A program made the translations under genes and the position numbers. A stretch of 64,000 bases of DNA from Acidobacteriota bacterium (GTDB taxonomy: Bacteria > Acidobacteriota > Terriglobia > Acidiferrales > UBA7541): NCBI GenBank assembly GCA_013289835.1, contig JABCZG010000003.1:216401-280400 (forward strand), written 5' to 3'. Each line of letters begins with the position of its first letter. Within the stretch, counting starts at the first letter, position 1. Positions 51,135-59,815 of this stretch are shown here, piece by piece. A model generated the notes under the pieces. The model was not told the origin of the DNA. It worked only from the letters and a program-made list of their open reading frames with translations, and made no database searches.

Positions 51135-52199
51135 TTACCGCCTGATGTCGTCCAGGGCGTGTACGAGCTCCTGTGGGCTGACGCTGGCCGTGCCCAGTTT
51201 GCCCACGACGACGCCAGCCGCGGTGTTGGCAAGCAGGGCAGCATCCGCAAGCGGCGCGCCCGCCGCCGCCGCCGTAGCCAAAACGCTCAGAACCGTGTCT
51301 CCCGCCCCTGTGACATCGAATACCTGACGCCCCGTCGCGCCGCGCTCGATTCCCGGCTGTCCCACCCGCGCATACGTCACTTCGAAACTCGTCGCTGGAA
51401 TCAGCAGATGCCGCGGCGACGCCTCCTCAAAAACGCTCAGGCCTTTTTCACCGCGCGTAATCACCACCGCGCTGCACCCAAAATGCGCCAGCAGCGCGCG
51501 TCCAGCCTCCTCGACCGATTTTTCGTCCGCGAGCGATCGCGTCACATAGAAACCCGCTTCCTTCGCGTTGCACACGATCGCTCGTGCGCCACGATATGCG
51601 TACAGGCGCGATGTTTTCGGCTTCACGAAAACTGGAACTTTCAATTGATGCGCAGCGCTGAGTACCCGGTCCGCAAAATCATCCGTGATCAGTCCCTTGT
51701 CGTAATCGGAGAGCACCAGCGCGTCGAGCTTTTTAAGCGCGAAAAACAGCAGCCGCAAAAGTTTCTCCTGCGTTTCGGCCCGGAGCGGCTCCCGGCGCTC
51801 GCGATCCACGCGAACCACCTGCTGGTGCCGCGCGATAATTCGCGTTTTCACCGTGGTTACGCGCTTCGAATCGGCGATGACGCCCTTTTCCACAATACCC
51901 AGCGCGCGTAAGCATTTCTGCACGCCCCGGCCGGCTTCGTCATTCCCAATCGCGCCGAACGCTTCCACCTTTGCGCCGAGAGCAGCGATATTTGCCGCCA
52001 CGTTCCCCGCCCCGCCCAGGCATTCGCTCTCCTCCACAAAATCCACAACCGGCACTGCCGCTTCCGGCGAGAGTCGCGACGCCGTGCCCCACAGATAGCG
52101 ATCCAGCATCAAGTCGCCGAGCACTCCAATGCGCTTCCCGCGCAAGCGAGGGATCCATCGTTTCAAGCGCGGAACAGCATCAGCAATGTTGGTGGGCAT
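51135..52199 (-). CDS. hldA: D-glycero-beta-D-manno-heptose-7-phosphate kinase
   Basis: A 354-aa PfkB-family kinase acting on heptose-7-phosphate in LPS core synthesis. Family features: VLGDLMLDRYLWGTASRLSPEAAVPVV near the N-terminus, GGAGNVAANIAALG, ALVLSDYDKG, and the catalytic DVTGAGDTVL (about residue 295). There is no C-terminal adenylyltransferase, so this is the single-domain form. It follows the trm112-like gene by 33 bp on the same strand. Confidence 0.9.
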   Translation of the reverse strand: MPTNIADAVPRLKRWIPRLRGKRIGVLGDLMLDRYLWGTASRLSPEAAVPVVDFVEESECLGGAGNVAANIAALGAKVEAFGAIGNDEAGRGVQKCLRALGIVEKGVIADSKRVTTVKTRIIARHQQVVRVDRERREPLRAETQEKLLRLLFFALKKLDALVLSDYDKGLITDDFADRVLSAAHQLKVPVFVKPKTSRLYAYRGARAIVCNAKEAGFYVTRSLADEKSVEEAGRALLAHFGCSAVVITRGEKGLSVFEEASPRHLLIPATSFEVTYARVGQPGIERGATGRQVFDVTGAGDTVLSVLATAAAAGAPLADAALLANTAAGVVVGKLGTASVSPQELVHALDDIRR

Positions 52200-52232
52200 G
52201 CGGGCTCTGTGGATTCTCTTCTTCCTGCTGGC

Positions 52233-52406
52233 TTAATCCTGCGCGATTTTTGCCTCTTCGGGCAGCATCACTGGAATTTCGTCACGCACCGGATAGACGC
52301 GGCGGCACGTACTGCATTTCAAGCCACTACCGTCGGCCAGCGGTTTCACCGGCGTCTTGCAAACGGGGCAAACTAATATCTCGAGGAGTTCTTTCGAAAG
52401 CGGCAT
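52233..52406 (-). CDS. Trm112-family protein
   Basis: A 57-aa Trm112/UPF0434 protein. Two CxxC zinc pairs (CPVC and CSTC) flank the domain, followed by RRVYPVRDEIPVMLPEEA. CGGAG 7 nt before the ATG at 52406 supports this start; the frame opens at 52454. In bacteria the family is often found with LPS genes, as here with hldA; its role may be activation of methyltransferases, but this is not shown. Confidence 0.88.
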   Translation of the reverse strand: MPLSKELLEILVCPVCKTPVKPLADGSGLKCSTCRRVYPVRDEIPVMLPEEAKIAQD

Positions 52407-52604
52407 GTTTGTCTCCGTCAGGTCGAATCCTGTCTCATTCATTCGAATACGCACTGTATCAAACGCCGTCTAGCGTGGGCAACCGCGCGCCCCGCAGCCC
52501 CCCGGACGGGTAACCCGTGCGTCCGGCAACGTTCGAATCGCCTTGACCGTGCTGTCGCCCCAGCGTAGCGTTCTTCCTAGCATCCTCCTATGCTGAGGTC
52601 TTCC

Positions 52605-53228
52605 ATGAAGAACGGCGATCGTACGAACGGAACAGTCCTCTGGGTGGGACTGGCAATCTTGGTGCCGTCAGCGTTTGCCCTGGCCCAGGCACAACCGCAG
52701 CCCGCGCAGTCTTCGTCCTCCACCCAATCCCAGGCGCAATCGCAGCCAGAGCAAAAAGACGATTCCGCGGCAGCTGCAGCAAAGAAGCCATCAAAAGACA
52801 AGCCCAAGCCGAAAAAGGTATACACCGAAGAAGATCTCTCCGGCCTGCGCGGCAACGGCGTCTCCGTGGTTGGCGACGCCAATGGCCCCGCCAGAGCCAA
52901 TGCCCCGGCCAGCCAGTCCTCCGCGTCCGGGGGCGATGCCACGAAATCCGTGAGGGATGAAGAGTACTGGCGCGGAAGAGCAAGCCAGATCAAGGAACAG
53001 ATGGTCGCAACCGACGAGGCCATCAAGAATCTCCAGGAAGAAATCAAGAAAAACGGCGCCACCGGTTTTGACGCTCAATCGGGTTTGAAGCAAAACGTCA
53101 TCTACGTGGATGACCGCAACGCCCGCCTGAAGCAACTCGAACAACGTCGCCAGGATTTGGATAAACAGATGGACCTTCTCCAGGAAGAAGGCAGAAAAGC
53201 CAGCGCCGATTCCGCCTGGTTCCGCTAG
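52605..53228 (+). CDS. Exported coiled-coil protein of unknown function
   Basis: A 207-aa protein with a signal or membrane segment at about residues 10-28, a Gln/Ser/Lys-rich linker to about 70, and a coiled-coil region at about 130-195 (EQMVATDEAIKNLQEEIKK and NARLKQLEQRRQDLDKQMDL). Residues 75-95 contain KVYTEEDLSGLRGNGVSVVG, common in acidobacterial proteins of unknown role. GAGG 5 nt before the ATG at 52605 supports this start over the one at 52590. Confidence 0.72.
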   Translation: MKNGDRTNGTVLWVGLAILVPSAFALAQAQPQPAQSSSSTQSQAQSQPEQKDDSAAAAAKKPSKDKPKPKKVYTEEDLSGLRGNGVSVVGDANGPARANAPASQSSASGGDATKSVRDEEYWRGRASQIKEQMVATDEAIKNLQEEIKKNGATGFDAQSGLKQNVIYVDDRNARLKQLEQRRQDLDKQMDLLQEEGRKASADSAWFR

Positions 53229-53415
53229 CATTTCCTCAAACTTCAATTCGTTTGCACCCGCGTTCGAATGCTCGTGACCATGCAAACTTTTGTGCAACAA
53301 AAACCACCGATACCAAAACTGACCCTCGGACCAGTAGTTTTTGGAAGCGCAAGCGCAGTAAGCTGGCCGGGACTTCTAGCTCAAGACTCATCCATCGGTG
53401 TATGGGAGAGCCAAC

Positions 53416-54027
53416 GTGTATTGCGACCGCTGTGGACTGAACTTCCTGCCCAAACAGTCCCTCTGCACCCGCTGCAAACGGGTGCCGACCAGGTACTGGT
53501 TTCAATTCATGAGTTTGGTGACGATTTTTGCCGCCGTGCTCAGCAACACGCTTCTGGGGCTCTTTTTGCTCCCCCGGCTGGCCATGGCGAATCACGGGCG
53601 AAACCTGTTTCGTGGCTGGTATTGGTTCGACCAGCAATTCGCTTTGTACGGCTGGGTGCCTCTAGCCATCGGCCTCCTGGTGTGGGATTACTTCGTATGG
53701 AAAGAAGCCCGGCCCAAGGTCAAGGGCTGGTTCACTCGTAAGCTGCTTACGTTTTCTTTGGCCGCTGGCGTAGCGCCGCTGCTCCCGTGGTGGATCCCCG
53801 CAGGCCAGCCTCCGGGCGAATTTCTCTCCATGATCGGCCGGCATCCCGGCGTTCCCGTCATGATGGCCTGGGGCGTCGTCCTCGTCGTCACCATACTTTT
53901 GTGCATTGATCCAGAGTCGCGCGACTATTTGCTGGGGCACGGTAGGACGCTGAGCATCGTCAGCACGAGCATGCTCTTGCTCGTGCTGACGATGACAGTC
54001 GTCGGCTGGTCCCTGATGACCTACTGA
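53416..54027 (+). CDS. Zinc-ribbon multi-pass membrane protein
   Basis: A 203-aa protein with an N-terminal CDRCG and CTRC pair (about residues 3-21), then four or five membrane helices (FAAVLSNTLLGLFLLPRLA, YGWVPLAIGLLVWDYFVW, and near the end VSTSMLLLVLTMTVVGWSLM). The start is a GTG at 53416 after GGGAGAG at 5 nt; another GTG at 53398 is in frame. I do not recognise a family. Confidence 0.7.
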   Translation: MYCDRCGLNFLPKQSLCTRCKRVPTRYWFQFMSLVTIFAAVLSNTLLGLFLLPRLAMANHGRNLFRGWYWFDQQFALYGWVPLAIGLLVWDYFVWKEARPKVKGWFTRKLLTFSLAAGVAPLLPWWIPAGQPPGEFLSMIGRHPGVPVMMAWGVVLVVTILLCIDPESRDYLLGHGRTLSIVSTSMLLLVLTMTVVGWSLMTY

Positions 54028-54114
54028 GCCGGCCTTTCTCGTCACATCAACCGAAGCACTCTCGCTTCTTGCTCTTCTCCATATTCCTTTTTCTATTTTC
54101 TACTTTCCGACTCA

Positions 54115-55677
54115 CTACTGCTGCGTCGCTCGGTCAATAAACCCCGCGATTTGATTGTGCAGGCTGACGCGGTCCTGGTCGTGCAAATACATCATGTGGC
54201 CCGCATTGTAGTAGTCCTCTTTGATGTTTTTCTGCAGTGCCTCGGGAAGCCCCAGATGCTCCATGGTGAATTCCGTCGCGAAAAAAGGTGTCGCCAGATC
54301 GAAGTATCCATTCTCCACCTGCACTAACAAACGCGGATTGGTGATCATGGCCTGCGCCAGGTCCTGATCCACGTTGGGAGCGCCGGGGAAAAACCGCCGC
54401 GGCCCGCCTTCTTTGCGGATCCAGTTCCAATTCCCGCCCCCGCTGGTGTTGTGATAGACCTTGTCCTTCCCGAATTTCAGCTCGTCGTGGTTGTACGAAT
54501 TGAGCAGCGCCGTAAATGCGCCACCAACCGCGGGTCCTTCCGGATCGCCCTGCGCATTTTCCTCGAGCAGATCGTAGGTGTAGCCCGTGAAACGCGCGTC
54601 AATGCGGCCAGTCGTCAGGCGCGAGCTGCGCTGCAGCTCGACGCGGAATTGACCGAGGTTGACGCGCAGATCGGCCTTGATCAGATAGTCTTCGCTCAGG
54701 CCGGTGAAGTAGGAAACCTTCTTTGCGACCGCGGCCTTTTCCGCCGCACCCAATTCGCCACCCTTGAATAGCGCGGCGGCGTATTCGCCCTGCGCATACT
54801 TGCGCGCTTCTTCGATGAATCCCGGCAGATCGGCAGGCCGATCCTTCAGGAGTTTGTGGTACCACGCCGTGGCCGCATAGCTGGGCAAATAAAAAATGTA
54901 CGGCCGGTCGTCGGCCGGCGCAAATGTCAGCGAGGCCAGATCGAGCACCGAGGAAATCAGCACTATGCCGTTCAAATGCACGGTGTCATGCGTTTGCAGA
55001 TAATTCCCCAGCGCCGCCGACCGGAACGTTCCATAGCTTTCGCCGATCAAAAATTTTGGAGAATTCCAGCGGTCGTTGCGGCTCAGGTACGTCACGATGA
55101 ACTGCGCGAACGCTTCCACATCTTCATCAATCCCGTAAAAATCCTTGTTCTCTGCCTTGCAAACGGCATGGCTGTAGCCCGTGCCCATCGCGTCAATAAA
55201 AACCAGGTCCGTCTTGTCCAGCAAACTTTCGGGGTTGTCCACCAGCTTATACGGCGCGGGAGGCGTGAACGTGCCGTCAACCGTGTACACCCGGCGCGGG
55301 CCAAACGCGCCCATGTGCAGCCACATCGTCGCCGATCCCGGCCCGCCGTTATACAGGAACGAAATGGGACGCGTGGTCGAATCTTTCACGTCGCTGCGCG
55401 TGTAAGCGGCGGAATACATCAATCCGGTCGCTTCGCCTTTTTCGTTTTTCAGCAGTGTGGTGCTCGCCGTCGCTTTGTAGGGAATGGTTTGGCCGCCGAT
55501 TTTGATGCTGTGATCGGTTACCGAAGATTCTTCTTTCGTTGCCGCCGCGTCGCACTTGTCTGGAGCTTTTGCTTCCGGCGCTTTTCCTTCCTTTTCCGGT
55601 GCTTGCGCATCCACGCGCGCCACTTGCCCAAACAACAAAACGCCCGCCGCAACAATCAAAATCAAACTTTTCCTCAT
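54115..55677 (-). CDS. Exported S10-family serine carboxypeptidase-like protein
   Basis: A 520-aa peptidase with a signal peptide (residues 1-24). The S10 features are FLYNGGPGSATMW (oxyanion hole, about residue 108), FLIGESYGTFR (nucleophile Ser, about residue 214), NGYFDLATPFFATE (Asp) and YNAGHMMY (His). GGAGGAGCAATCGG precedes the ATG. It may remove C-terminal residues from extracytoplasmic peptides. It is divergent from the hypothetical gene at 55883. Confidence 0.9.
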   Translation of the reverse strand: MRKSLILIVAAGVLLFGQVARVDAQAPEKEGKAPEAKAPDKCDAAATKEESSVTDHSIKIGGQTIPYKATASTTLLKNEKGEATGLMYSAAYTRSDVKDSTTRPISFLYNGGPGSATMWLHMGAFGPRRVYTVDGTFTPPAPYKLVDNPESLLDKTDLVFIDAMGTGYSHAVCKAENKDFYGIDEDVEAFAQFIVTYLSRNDRWNSPKFLIGESYGTFRSAALGNYLQTHDTVHLNGIVLISSVLDLASLTFAPADDRPYIFYLPSYAATAWYHKLLKDRPADLPGFIEEARKYAQGEYAAALFKGGELGAAEKAAVAKKVSYFTGLSEDYLIKADLRVNLGQFRVELQRSSRLTTGRIDARFTGYTYDLLEENAQGDPEGPAVGGAFTALLNSYNHDELKFGKDKVYHNTSGGGNWNWIRKEGGPRRFFPGAPNVDQDLAQAMITNPRLLVQVENGYFDLATPFFATEFTMEHLGLPEALQKNIKEDYYNAGHMMYLHDQDRVSLHNQIAGFIDRATQQ

Positions 55678-55882
55678 CCGATTGCTCCTCCCAAACGAAT
55701 CTCCGCGTGCTTCCTTCTAAGAACGCGCCGAGATTCTATGTTGCCGCGCCCCTTGAGTCAAAGGAGCCGCGCATCTCTCTGAGACGGTTTCCCGCGTGCT
55801 AGTATGAATTGAGTGGACATTTGATATGTTGCATTACTCGCCTGCACTTGGTTGGCGAAGCTCGCTCTTGGGAACGACGCGC

Positions 55883-56431
55883 ATGGAACCACCAAAGTTC
55901 AGTCCAGCGGAGCTGGCCGCATTGCTCGGTGAAGCGGTTCTGTGGATGCAGCAGCAGCGTCAAAACTTTCTCCCTCGTAGCAAACCACTCGCCGCAGACC
56001 AAAGAGCAAAGCTCCTTCCATTCTTTTTGCCCCAGAATCTCGATCGCTTGAGAATCGTGGACATCTCGCAAACAGGCGAAACTATCCCGTACCCGCCATT
56101 CTACGAGCGGGTGCGCGCCGGAGGCTCGCGGGTGGTTCCCGACGCGGCGCATATGACGGCGATTCCTTTTGTGGACGTGGCGGTTTTTAATCGCGAGCCG
56201 ACGCTGCGCACCATCTTTCACACGCTGGTCCACGTCGTCCAGTTTTCCATGGTGGGCCTGGAAAAAGTGATGAAGGGTTACTTCAAGGCTCTCGATGAAT
56301 CAGGCTTGTGGATTGTCGTTCCCTACGAAGAACAGGCCTATGCCCTGGATGCGCGCTTCACCAAAGATCCTGCCGATTTCTTTTCCGTGGAAACCGAAGT
56401 CCACGAATGGATCCGCACCGGAAAATTCTGA
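55883..56431 (+). CDS. Hypothetical protein with degenerate metallopeptidase-like motif
   Basis: A 182-aa protein with no signal peptide. RTIFHTLVHVVQFSMVG near residue 113 has HxxxH in the context HELVHVVQ seen in some zinc peptidase-like families, but the catalytic Glu is replaced by Thr. Further on, PYEEQAYALDARF also fits that type of fold. I cannot assign a function; it may be a non-catalytic relative or an unusual hydrolase. The start Met at 55883 is a choice; the frame opens at 55826. Confidence 0.6.
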   Translation: MEPPKFSPAELAALLGEAVLWMQQQRQNFLPRSKPLAADQRAKLLPFFLPQNLDRLRIVDISQTGETIPYPPFYERVRAGGSRVVPDAAHMTAIPFVDVAVFNREPTLRTIFHTLVHVVQFSMVGLEKVMKGYFKALDESGLWIVVPYEEQAYALDARFTKDPADFFSVETEVHEWIRTGKF

Positions 56432-56453
56432 GTCTCAGCGGAAAAGCCAACAA

Positions 56454-58166
56454 TCAGTGATCGTCGCGGCTGTTCCCCGTGTCTTGGCAACCTTCGCTGA
56501 CGGAAGTCACCGTATTGTTTTCTGCGGCAAGCGCGCAGTTGTACTCGCGGCCGCGGGAATTAGCCAGGTGGAAATGCTGCGAACTCTGCTGTCCGGAATG
56601 CCCGGTGATCTGGAATGAGGAATTAAGCTGCAGCGTATCCGTGCTTATGACGCTGTTTTCCACGGCGCTGGCGAAAAAGGGATCGAGGAGATCGTGCTTG
56701 AACTTTTGCTCTGAAGTGGTTTGCAAACCGATGGTGCCGTCAGAATTCAGAGTTTCCGTGATATTGAGAGTGAGCGGATACCGGAAGGCTTCGATGCTGG
56801 CGAAATACAAGCCGCGATCGTGCGTGATGGTGCGGGACTCGACGCCCGTGGTCTGCCTGATGTCCTGAATATAGGTGGTGGCATTGATGGTGAAATTCTG
56901 CGTGTTATTGAAATTGACGGACTGCAGGACGTCCGTTTCGACTTTTCCGTGTGAGGTGCGCACGAATCCGGAAATCTTAAAGCTGCGATCCGAGGCTACC
57001 ACCACGGAACCGGTGACATCGCCGGAGGAATCCGCCTGTATATTTTCGGTGACCGTGGGATCAGGCGCGGCAGTGAGAGTGTTCCCCGTGAGTTCACCGG
57101 TCACCTGCTCGGAACCATGATCGAGATAAACAAGCAGAGTAGCGGTCGAAAGAAAGTAGCTGTCCGCGTTGAAGACGCTCAGCGAAATCGTGTGCGGCTG
57201 CCCGTCACTGAGGAGACCCGCGAACGGCGTCAGGTCCACGCGGTACGGAATGAAATTCAAGGTCTGCACGCCAGGGATCGGCGACCACAAGAAAGGATCG
57301 ATGCCGCCGGTAAATATCCACGGATAAACGGGAGCAACCCCCGCGGCCTGACCGTCAACACTTACTTCCGTTTCGCGGAACCCGGTGTTTCCACACGATT
57401 GCAATTCATTGGCCACATCGTTCGGAACGCAGGTGTACCAGAATTCGTCGGAGGACTGGCTTTGCGAAATGACATCGAGATACGCGCGCTCAATATTCGT
57501 CGGAAGTGTAAACGTTTCCGAGAGTTGATCGGTCGTAGTGAACAACCCTTTGGCGCCGCCCGCCGCGTTGGGGAGCGGGTAAACTGCGTCGGGGAGTACA
57601 CGGCGATCATCCCGGTCCCAATCGTGAGGGGCAGAGTAGAACTGGAGCGAAGCGCTGCCGAAAATGATGCCGGTATAGGTGCTGTTCACGAGGTTTCCCA
57701 GATCCACTTCACCGGATTGCGAAGTTTGGAAGAGTGCGCTGTAGTCCGTGAGATCACGCTCGACGTGCCACGAAGGGCCAAACGTCTGCGAAGGTTCCGG
57801 TGTCGTGCCGTAGTAAATGTTGACGTGGCCAAGAGAAACTTGCGCCGTGCGATCGAACTGCACGCCTGCAGTAACGTTGAAATCCGCCGCGAAAACAACT
57901 TTTCTCCAGGGACCGGGACAGGCGGGAGTGTATTCGTACGTCTTCGCCGAAAAGTCCGCGAACTCGAGATTCGAGTACAGCTGAACGACACACGGCTTTT
58001 CGTCCGGCACGGCAACCGGCGGATCGGCAGTGGAAGTATTCTGCGAACCGACGACCGGGACGGTGCGCTGGGCCAGAATGGGCCTAGGGCTGCTAGTCGC
58101 GAAAATTATAAAAAAACCTGCAACAGAAAAAATCCGGCGAAGCGGAATGGCTGCGTTGTGTGTCAT
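56454..58166 (-). CDS. PNGase A-type peptide-N-glycanase
   Basis: A 570-aa exported protein (signal peptide about residues 5-35) of the peptide-N4-(N-acetyl-beta-glucosaminyl)asparagine amidase A family. Diagnostic segments are SDEFWYTCVPND (about residue 245), FRETEVSVDGQAAGV and PWIFTGGIDPFLWSPIPGVQ, with YRVDLTPFAGLL following. Such enzymes release N-glycans; a bacterial relative, PNGase H+, is known from the acidobacterium Terriglobus roseus. The frame opens at TTG 58175, but ATG 58166 follows GGAG at 9 nt. Cys pairs in the mature part suggest disulfides. Confidence 0.85.
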   Translation of the reverse strand: MTHNAAIPLRRIFSVAGFFIIFATSSPRPILAQRTVPVVGSQNTSTADPPVAVPDEKPCVVQLYSNLEFADFSAKTYEYTPACPGPWRKVVFAADFNVTAGVQFDRTAQVSLGHVNIYYGTTPEPSQTFGPSWHVERDLTDYSALFQTSQSGEVDLGNLVNSTYTGIIFGSASLQFYSAPHDWDRDDRRVLPDAVYPLPNAAGGAKGLFTTTDQLSETFTLPTNIERAYLDVISQSQSSDEFWYTCVPNDVANELQSCGNTGFRETEVSVDGQAAGVAPVYPWIFTGGIDPFLWSPIPGVQTLNFIPYRVDLTPFAGLLSDGQPHTISLSVFNADSYFLSTATLLVYLDHGSEQVTGELTGNTLTAAPDPTVTENIQADSSGDVTGSVVVASDRSFKISGFVRTSHGKVETDVLQSVNFNNTQNFTINATTYIQDIRQTTGVESRTITHDRGLYFASIEAFRYPLTLNITETLNSDGTIGLQTTSEQKFKHDLLDPFFASAVENSVISTDTLQLNSSFQITGHSGQQSSQHFHLANSRGREYNCALAAENNTVTSVSEGCQDTGNSRDDH

Positions 58167-58299
58167 GGCTGACAACTCCGGCAGAGTTAGGATTCCCGGG
58201 GACGTGGCGGCGGAAAGTATACCTCAGGACGGCCGCAGAAAAGTGAATGCTTCATTACTTCGATCCCTGCAGACGGCGTGCGCCGGCGCGCCGAAAGGG

Positions 58300-58345
58300 G
58301 TGTGCAAAAGTGAACAGTTTTGCTGGCTGGTGTTATCGCAGCATG
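58300..58345 (+). repeat. 18-bp repeat, copy 2, with an adjacent degenerate copy
   Basis: Bases 58300-58317 (GTGTGCAAAAGTGAACAG) match 5438-5455 on the other strand exactly. About 25 bp later a related GGCAAAATGAACCAGG follows. Two spaced similar copies resemble the multiple terminal repeats of IS21-family elements. No transposase is present, so this is at most a remnant or solo end. Confidence 0.5.
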
Positions 58346-58459
58346 GCAAAATGAACCAGGACGGCCGGGGTTAGAAAACCCTCTCTATCTACTCGGGCTT
58401 CAATCCAGGTTGCAATTTCAAACGGTGTCTCAATTTATCTTCAGGAGGGCAAGATACAA

Positions 58460-58807
58460 ATGCACATTCACGTAAAGAAACCATTTTGGGTCAGGTCGGG
58501 GCTCGCAGCAGTGGCGTTGACAGCCACTCTCATTTTCATGAGCGCACCGACGGTTCGCGGCGACGAAGCGGCCTGCCAGCGGCGCATTGCCAAGGCCGAC
58601 CACAGGTTGCACGAAGCCGCCGAACATCACGGATGGGAGAGCAGACAGGTAGTTGACGCACGCCAGCAATTGCACGAAGCGCGAGAATATTGCTGGGCGC
58701 ACGCGCACAAGTGGTGGGACGAAGACGGCCATCGTTGGCACACAGACCGCGACTGGGATGATCACGACCATGATCATGACCGGGATCACGACCACGACCA
58801 GCACTAG
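58460..58807 (+). CDS. Secreted His/Asp-rich protein
   Basis: A 115-aa exported protein with a signal peptide (about residues 10-34, ending TVRG) and a Cys pair (ACQRR near 39 and EYCWAH near 78). Its last 30 residues are an extreme His/Asp run (many HD and DH pairs), suggesting metal binding such as Ni, Zn or Cu. AGGAGG precedes the ATG. A strong terminator follows. Function is inferred from composition only. Confidence 0.78.
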   Translation: MHIHVKKPFWVRSGLAAVALTATLIFMSAPTVRGDEAACQRRIAKADHRLHEAAEHHGWESRQVVDARQQLHEAREYCWAHAHKWWDEDGHRWHTDRDWDDHDHDHDRDHDHDQH

Positions 58808-58843
58808 ACTCTCCATGCTCCAGCGTTGAGTTGTTTTCGAAGG

Positions 58844-58876
58844 GCGCAGCGGATTTGAGCTGCGCCCTTTTTTTGT
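58844..58876 (+). terminator. Rho-independent terminator after the His-rich gene
   Basis: GGGCGCAGC (58844-58852) pairs perfectly with GCTGCGCCC (58861-58869), 8-nt loop, then seven T. It lies 36 bp after the stop codon. Confidence 0.92.
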
Positions 58877-58917
58877 TCGCGAGATTGCTACTGAATCCCG
58901 AATGCAATCTGGCGTGC

Positions 58918-59814
58918 CTAGAGCCCGTGGGATTGGCGGAAGGCGCGGACGACTGTGGCGACGTCCTCGTGCTTGGCATCAACGGCGAAGTTGAGACGGC
59001 GCATGTCGGCGGCGGAGAGTTTGCCGCCGAGATCGGCGAGCGCGGCACGCAATTGCGGGAACTGGGCAAGAGTGGATTGGCGAACAACGGGGACGGCATC
59101 GTAGGGCGGGAAATAGTGGCGGTCGTCCTCGAGAGCCACCAGACCAAGCGAATCGATAAGCCCGTCGGTGGAGTTGCCCGCGACGATGTCCACCTGATGA
59201 TCGATGAGCGCGCGATAGATCAGGCCAAGGTCCATAACCCGGGGCTGCTCCACGAAATGCAGATTGTACCGGTCGCTCCAGCCACGGAAGCCGTCGGGGC
59301 GCTCGAGGAATTCGTAGCCAACGCCAATGCGCCATTTGGGCGCGAGCGGCGCGACGTCTGAGATTTTTTGGAGATGGAGATTTTTGGCCTCACCGCCGCG
59401 GATGACCATGGCGAAAGTGTTTTCGAAGCCGAGCGGCTCCGTGACTTCGAAATGGAAGCGCTCGGAGTAGAGCTGCTTGACGCGCTGGTATACGGCGTTT
59501 GTATCGCCGTCCGGCGATTCGTTCAGGACCGCAGTGAGGGCGGTGCCGGTATATTCGACGTAGAGATCGAGCTGGCCGGCTTCGAGCGCTTTATGAACGA
59601 GAAGAGTTCCGCCGAGGTTGGTCTTGCGCTCGACGGGAATACCGGTGCGAGCCTCGATGTGTTGGGCGAGGAGTTCGGCGAGGATTACTTGCTCGGTGAA
59701 AAATTTGGAACCGATGGCGATTTTAGATTGAGGAGATTTGGTGCAGGCAGATAGGAAGTAAATGAGGTTAAGGAAATAAAGGAAGTAAAGGAAACGGAGA
59801 GAAGCTTGGCGCAT
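58918..59814 (-). CDS. Betaine/choline-type ABC substrate-binding lipoprotein (OpuC/EgtU-like)
   Basis: A 298-aa lipoprotein. The signal region is a run of Phe, Leu and Tyr ending in the lipobox LSAC, with the lipidated Cys at residue 24. The mature part begins IAIGSKFFTEQVILAELLAQ and has YVEYTGTALTAVL and GNSTDGLIDSLGLVALEDD, as in the glycine betaine/choline/carnitine binding family. It starts 1 bp after the permease stop. Its operon is divergent from egtB-egtD, which makes ergothioneine or a related betaine a plausible ligand; in Helicobacter and Streptococcus the ergothioneine importer EgtUV is of this family. That ligand is inferred. Confidence 0.85.
   Translation of the reverse strand: MRQASLRFLYFLYFLNLIYFLSACTKSPQSKIAIGSKFFTEQVILAELLAQHIEARTGIPVERKTNLGGTLLVHKALEAGQLDLYVEYTGTALTAVLNESPDGDTNAVYQRVKQLYSERFHFEVTEPLGFENTFAMVIRGGEAKNLHLQKISDVAPLAPKWRIGVGYEFLERPDGFRGWSDRYNLHFVEQPRVMDLGLIYRALIDHQVDIVAGNSTDGLIDSLGLVALEDDRHYFPPYDAVPVVRQSTLAQFPQLRAALADLGGKLSAADMRRLNFAVDAKHEDVATVVRAFRQSHGL
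59749..59793 (-). repeat. 9-bp degenerate tandem repeat encoding the lipoprotein signal peptide
   Basis: Read on the minus strand: TTCCTTTAC, TTCCTTTAT, TTCCTTAAC, CTCATTTAC, TTCCTATCT. Five 9-mers in frame encode the hydrophobic core of the signal peptide up to the lipobox. Confidence 0.75.
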
Positions 59815-59815
59815 G

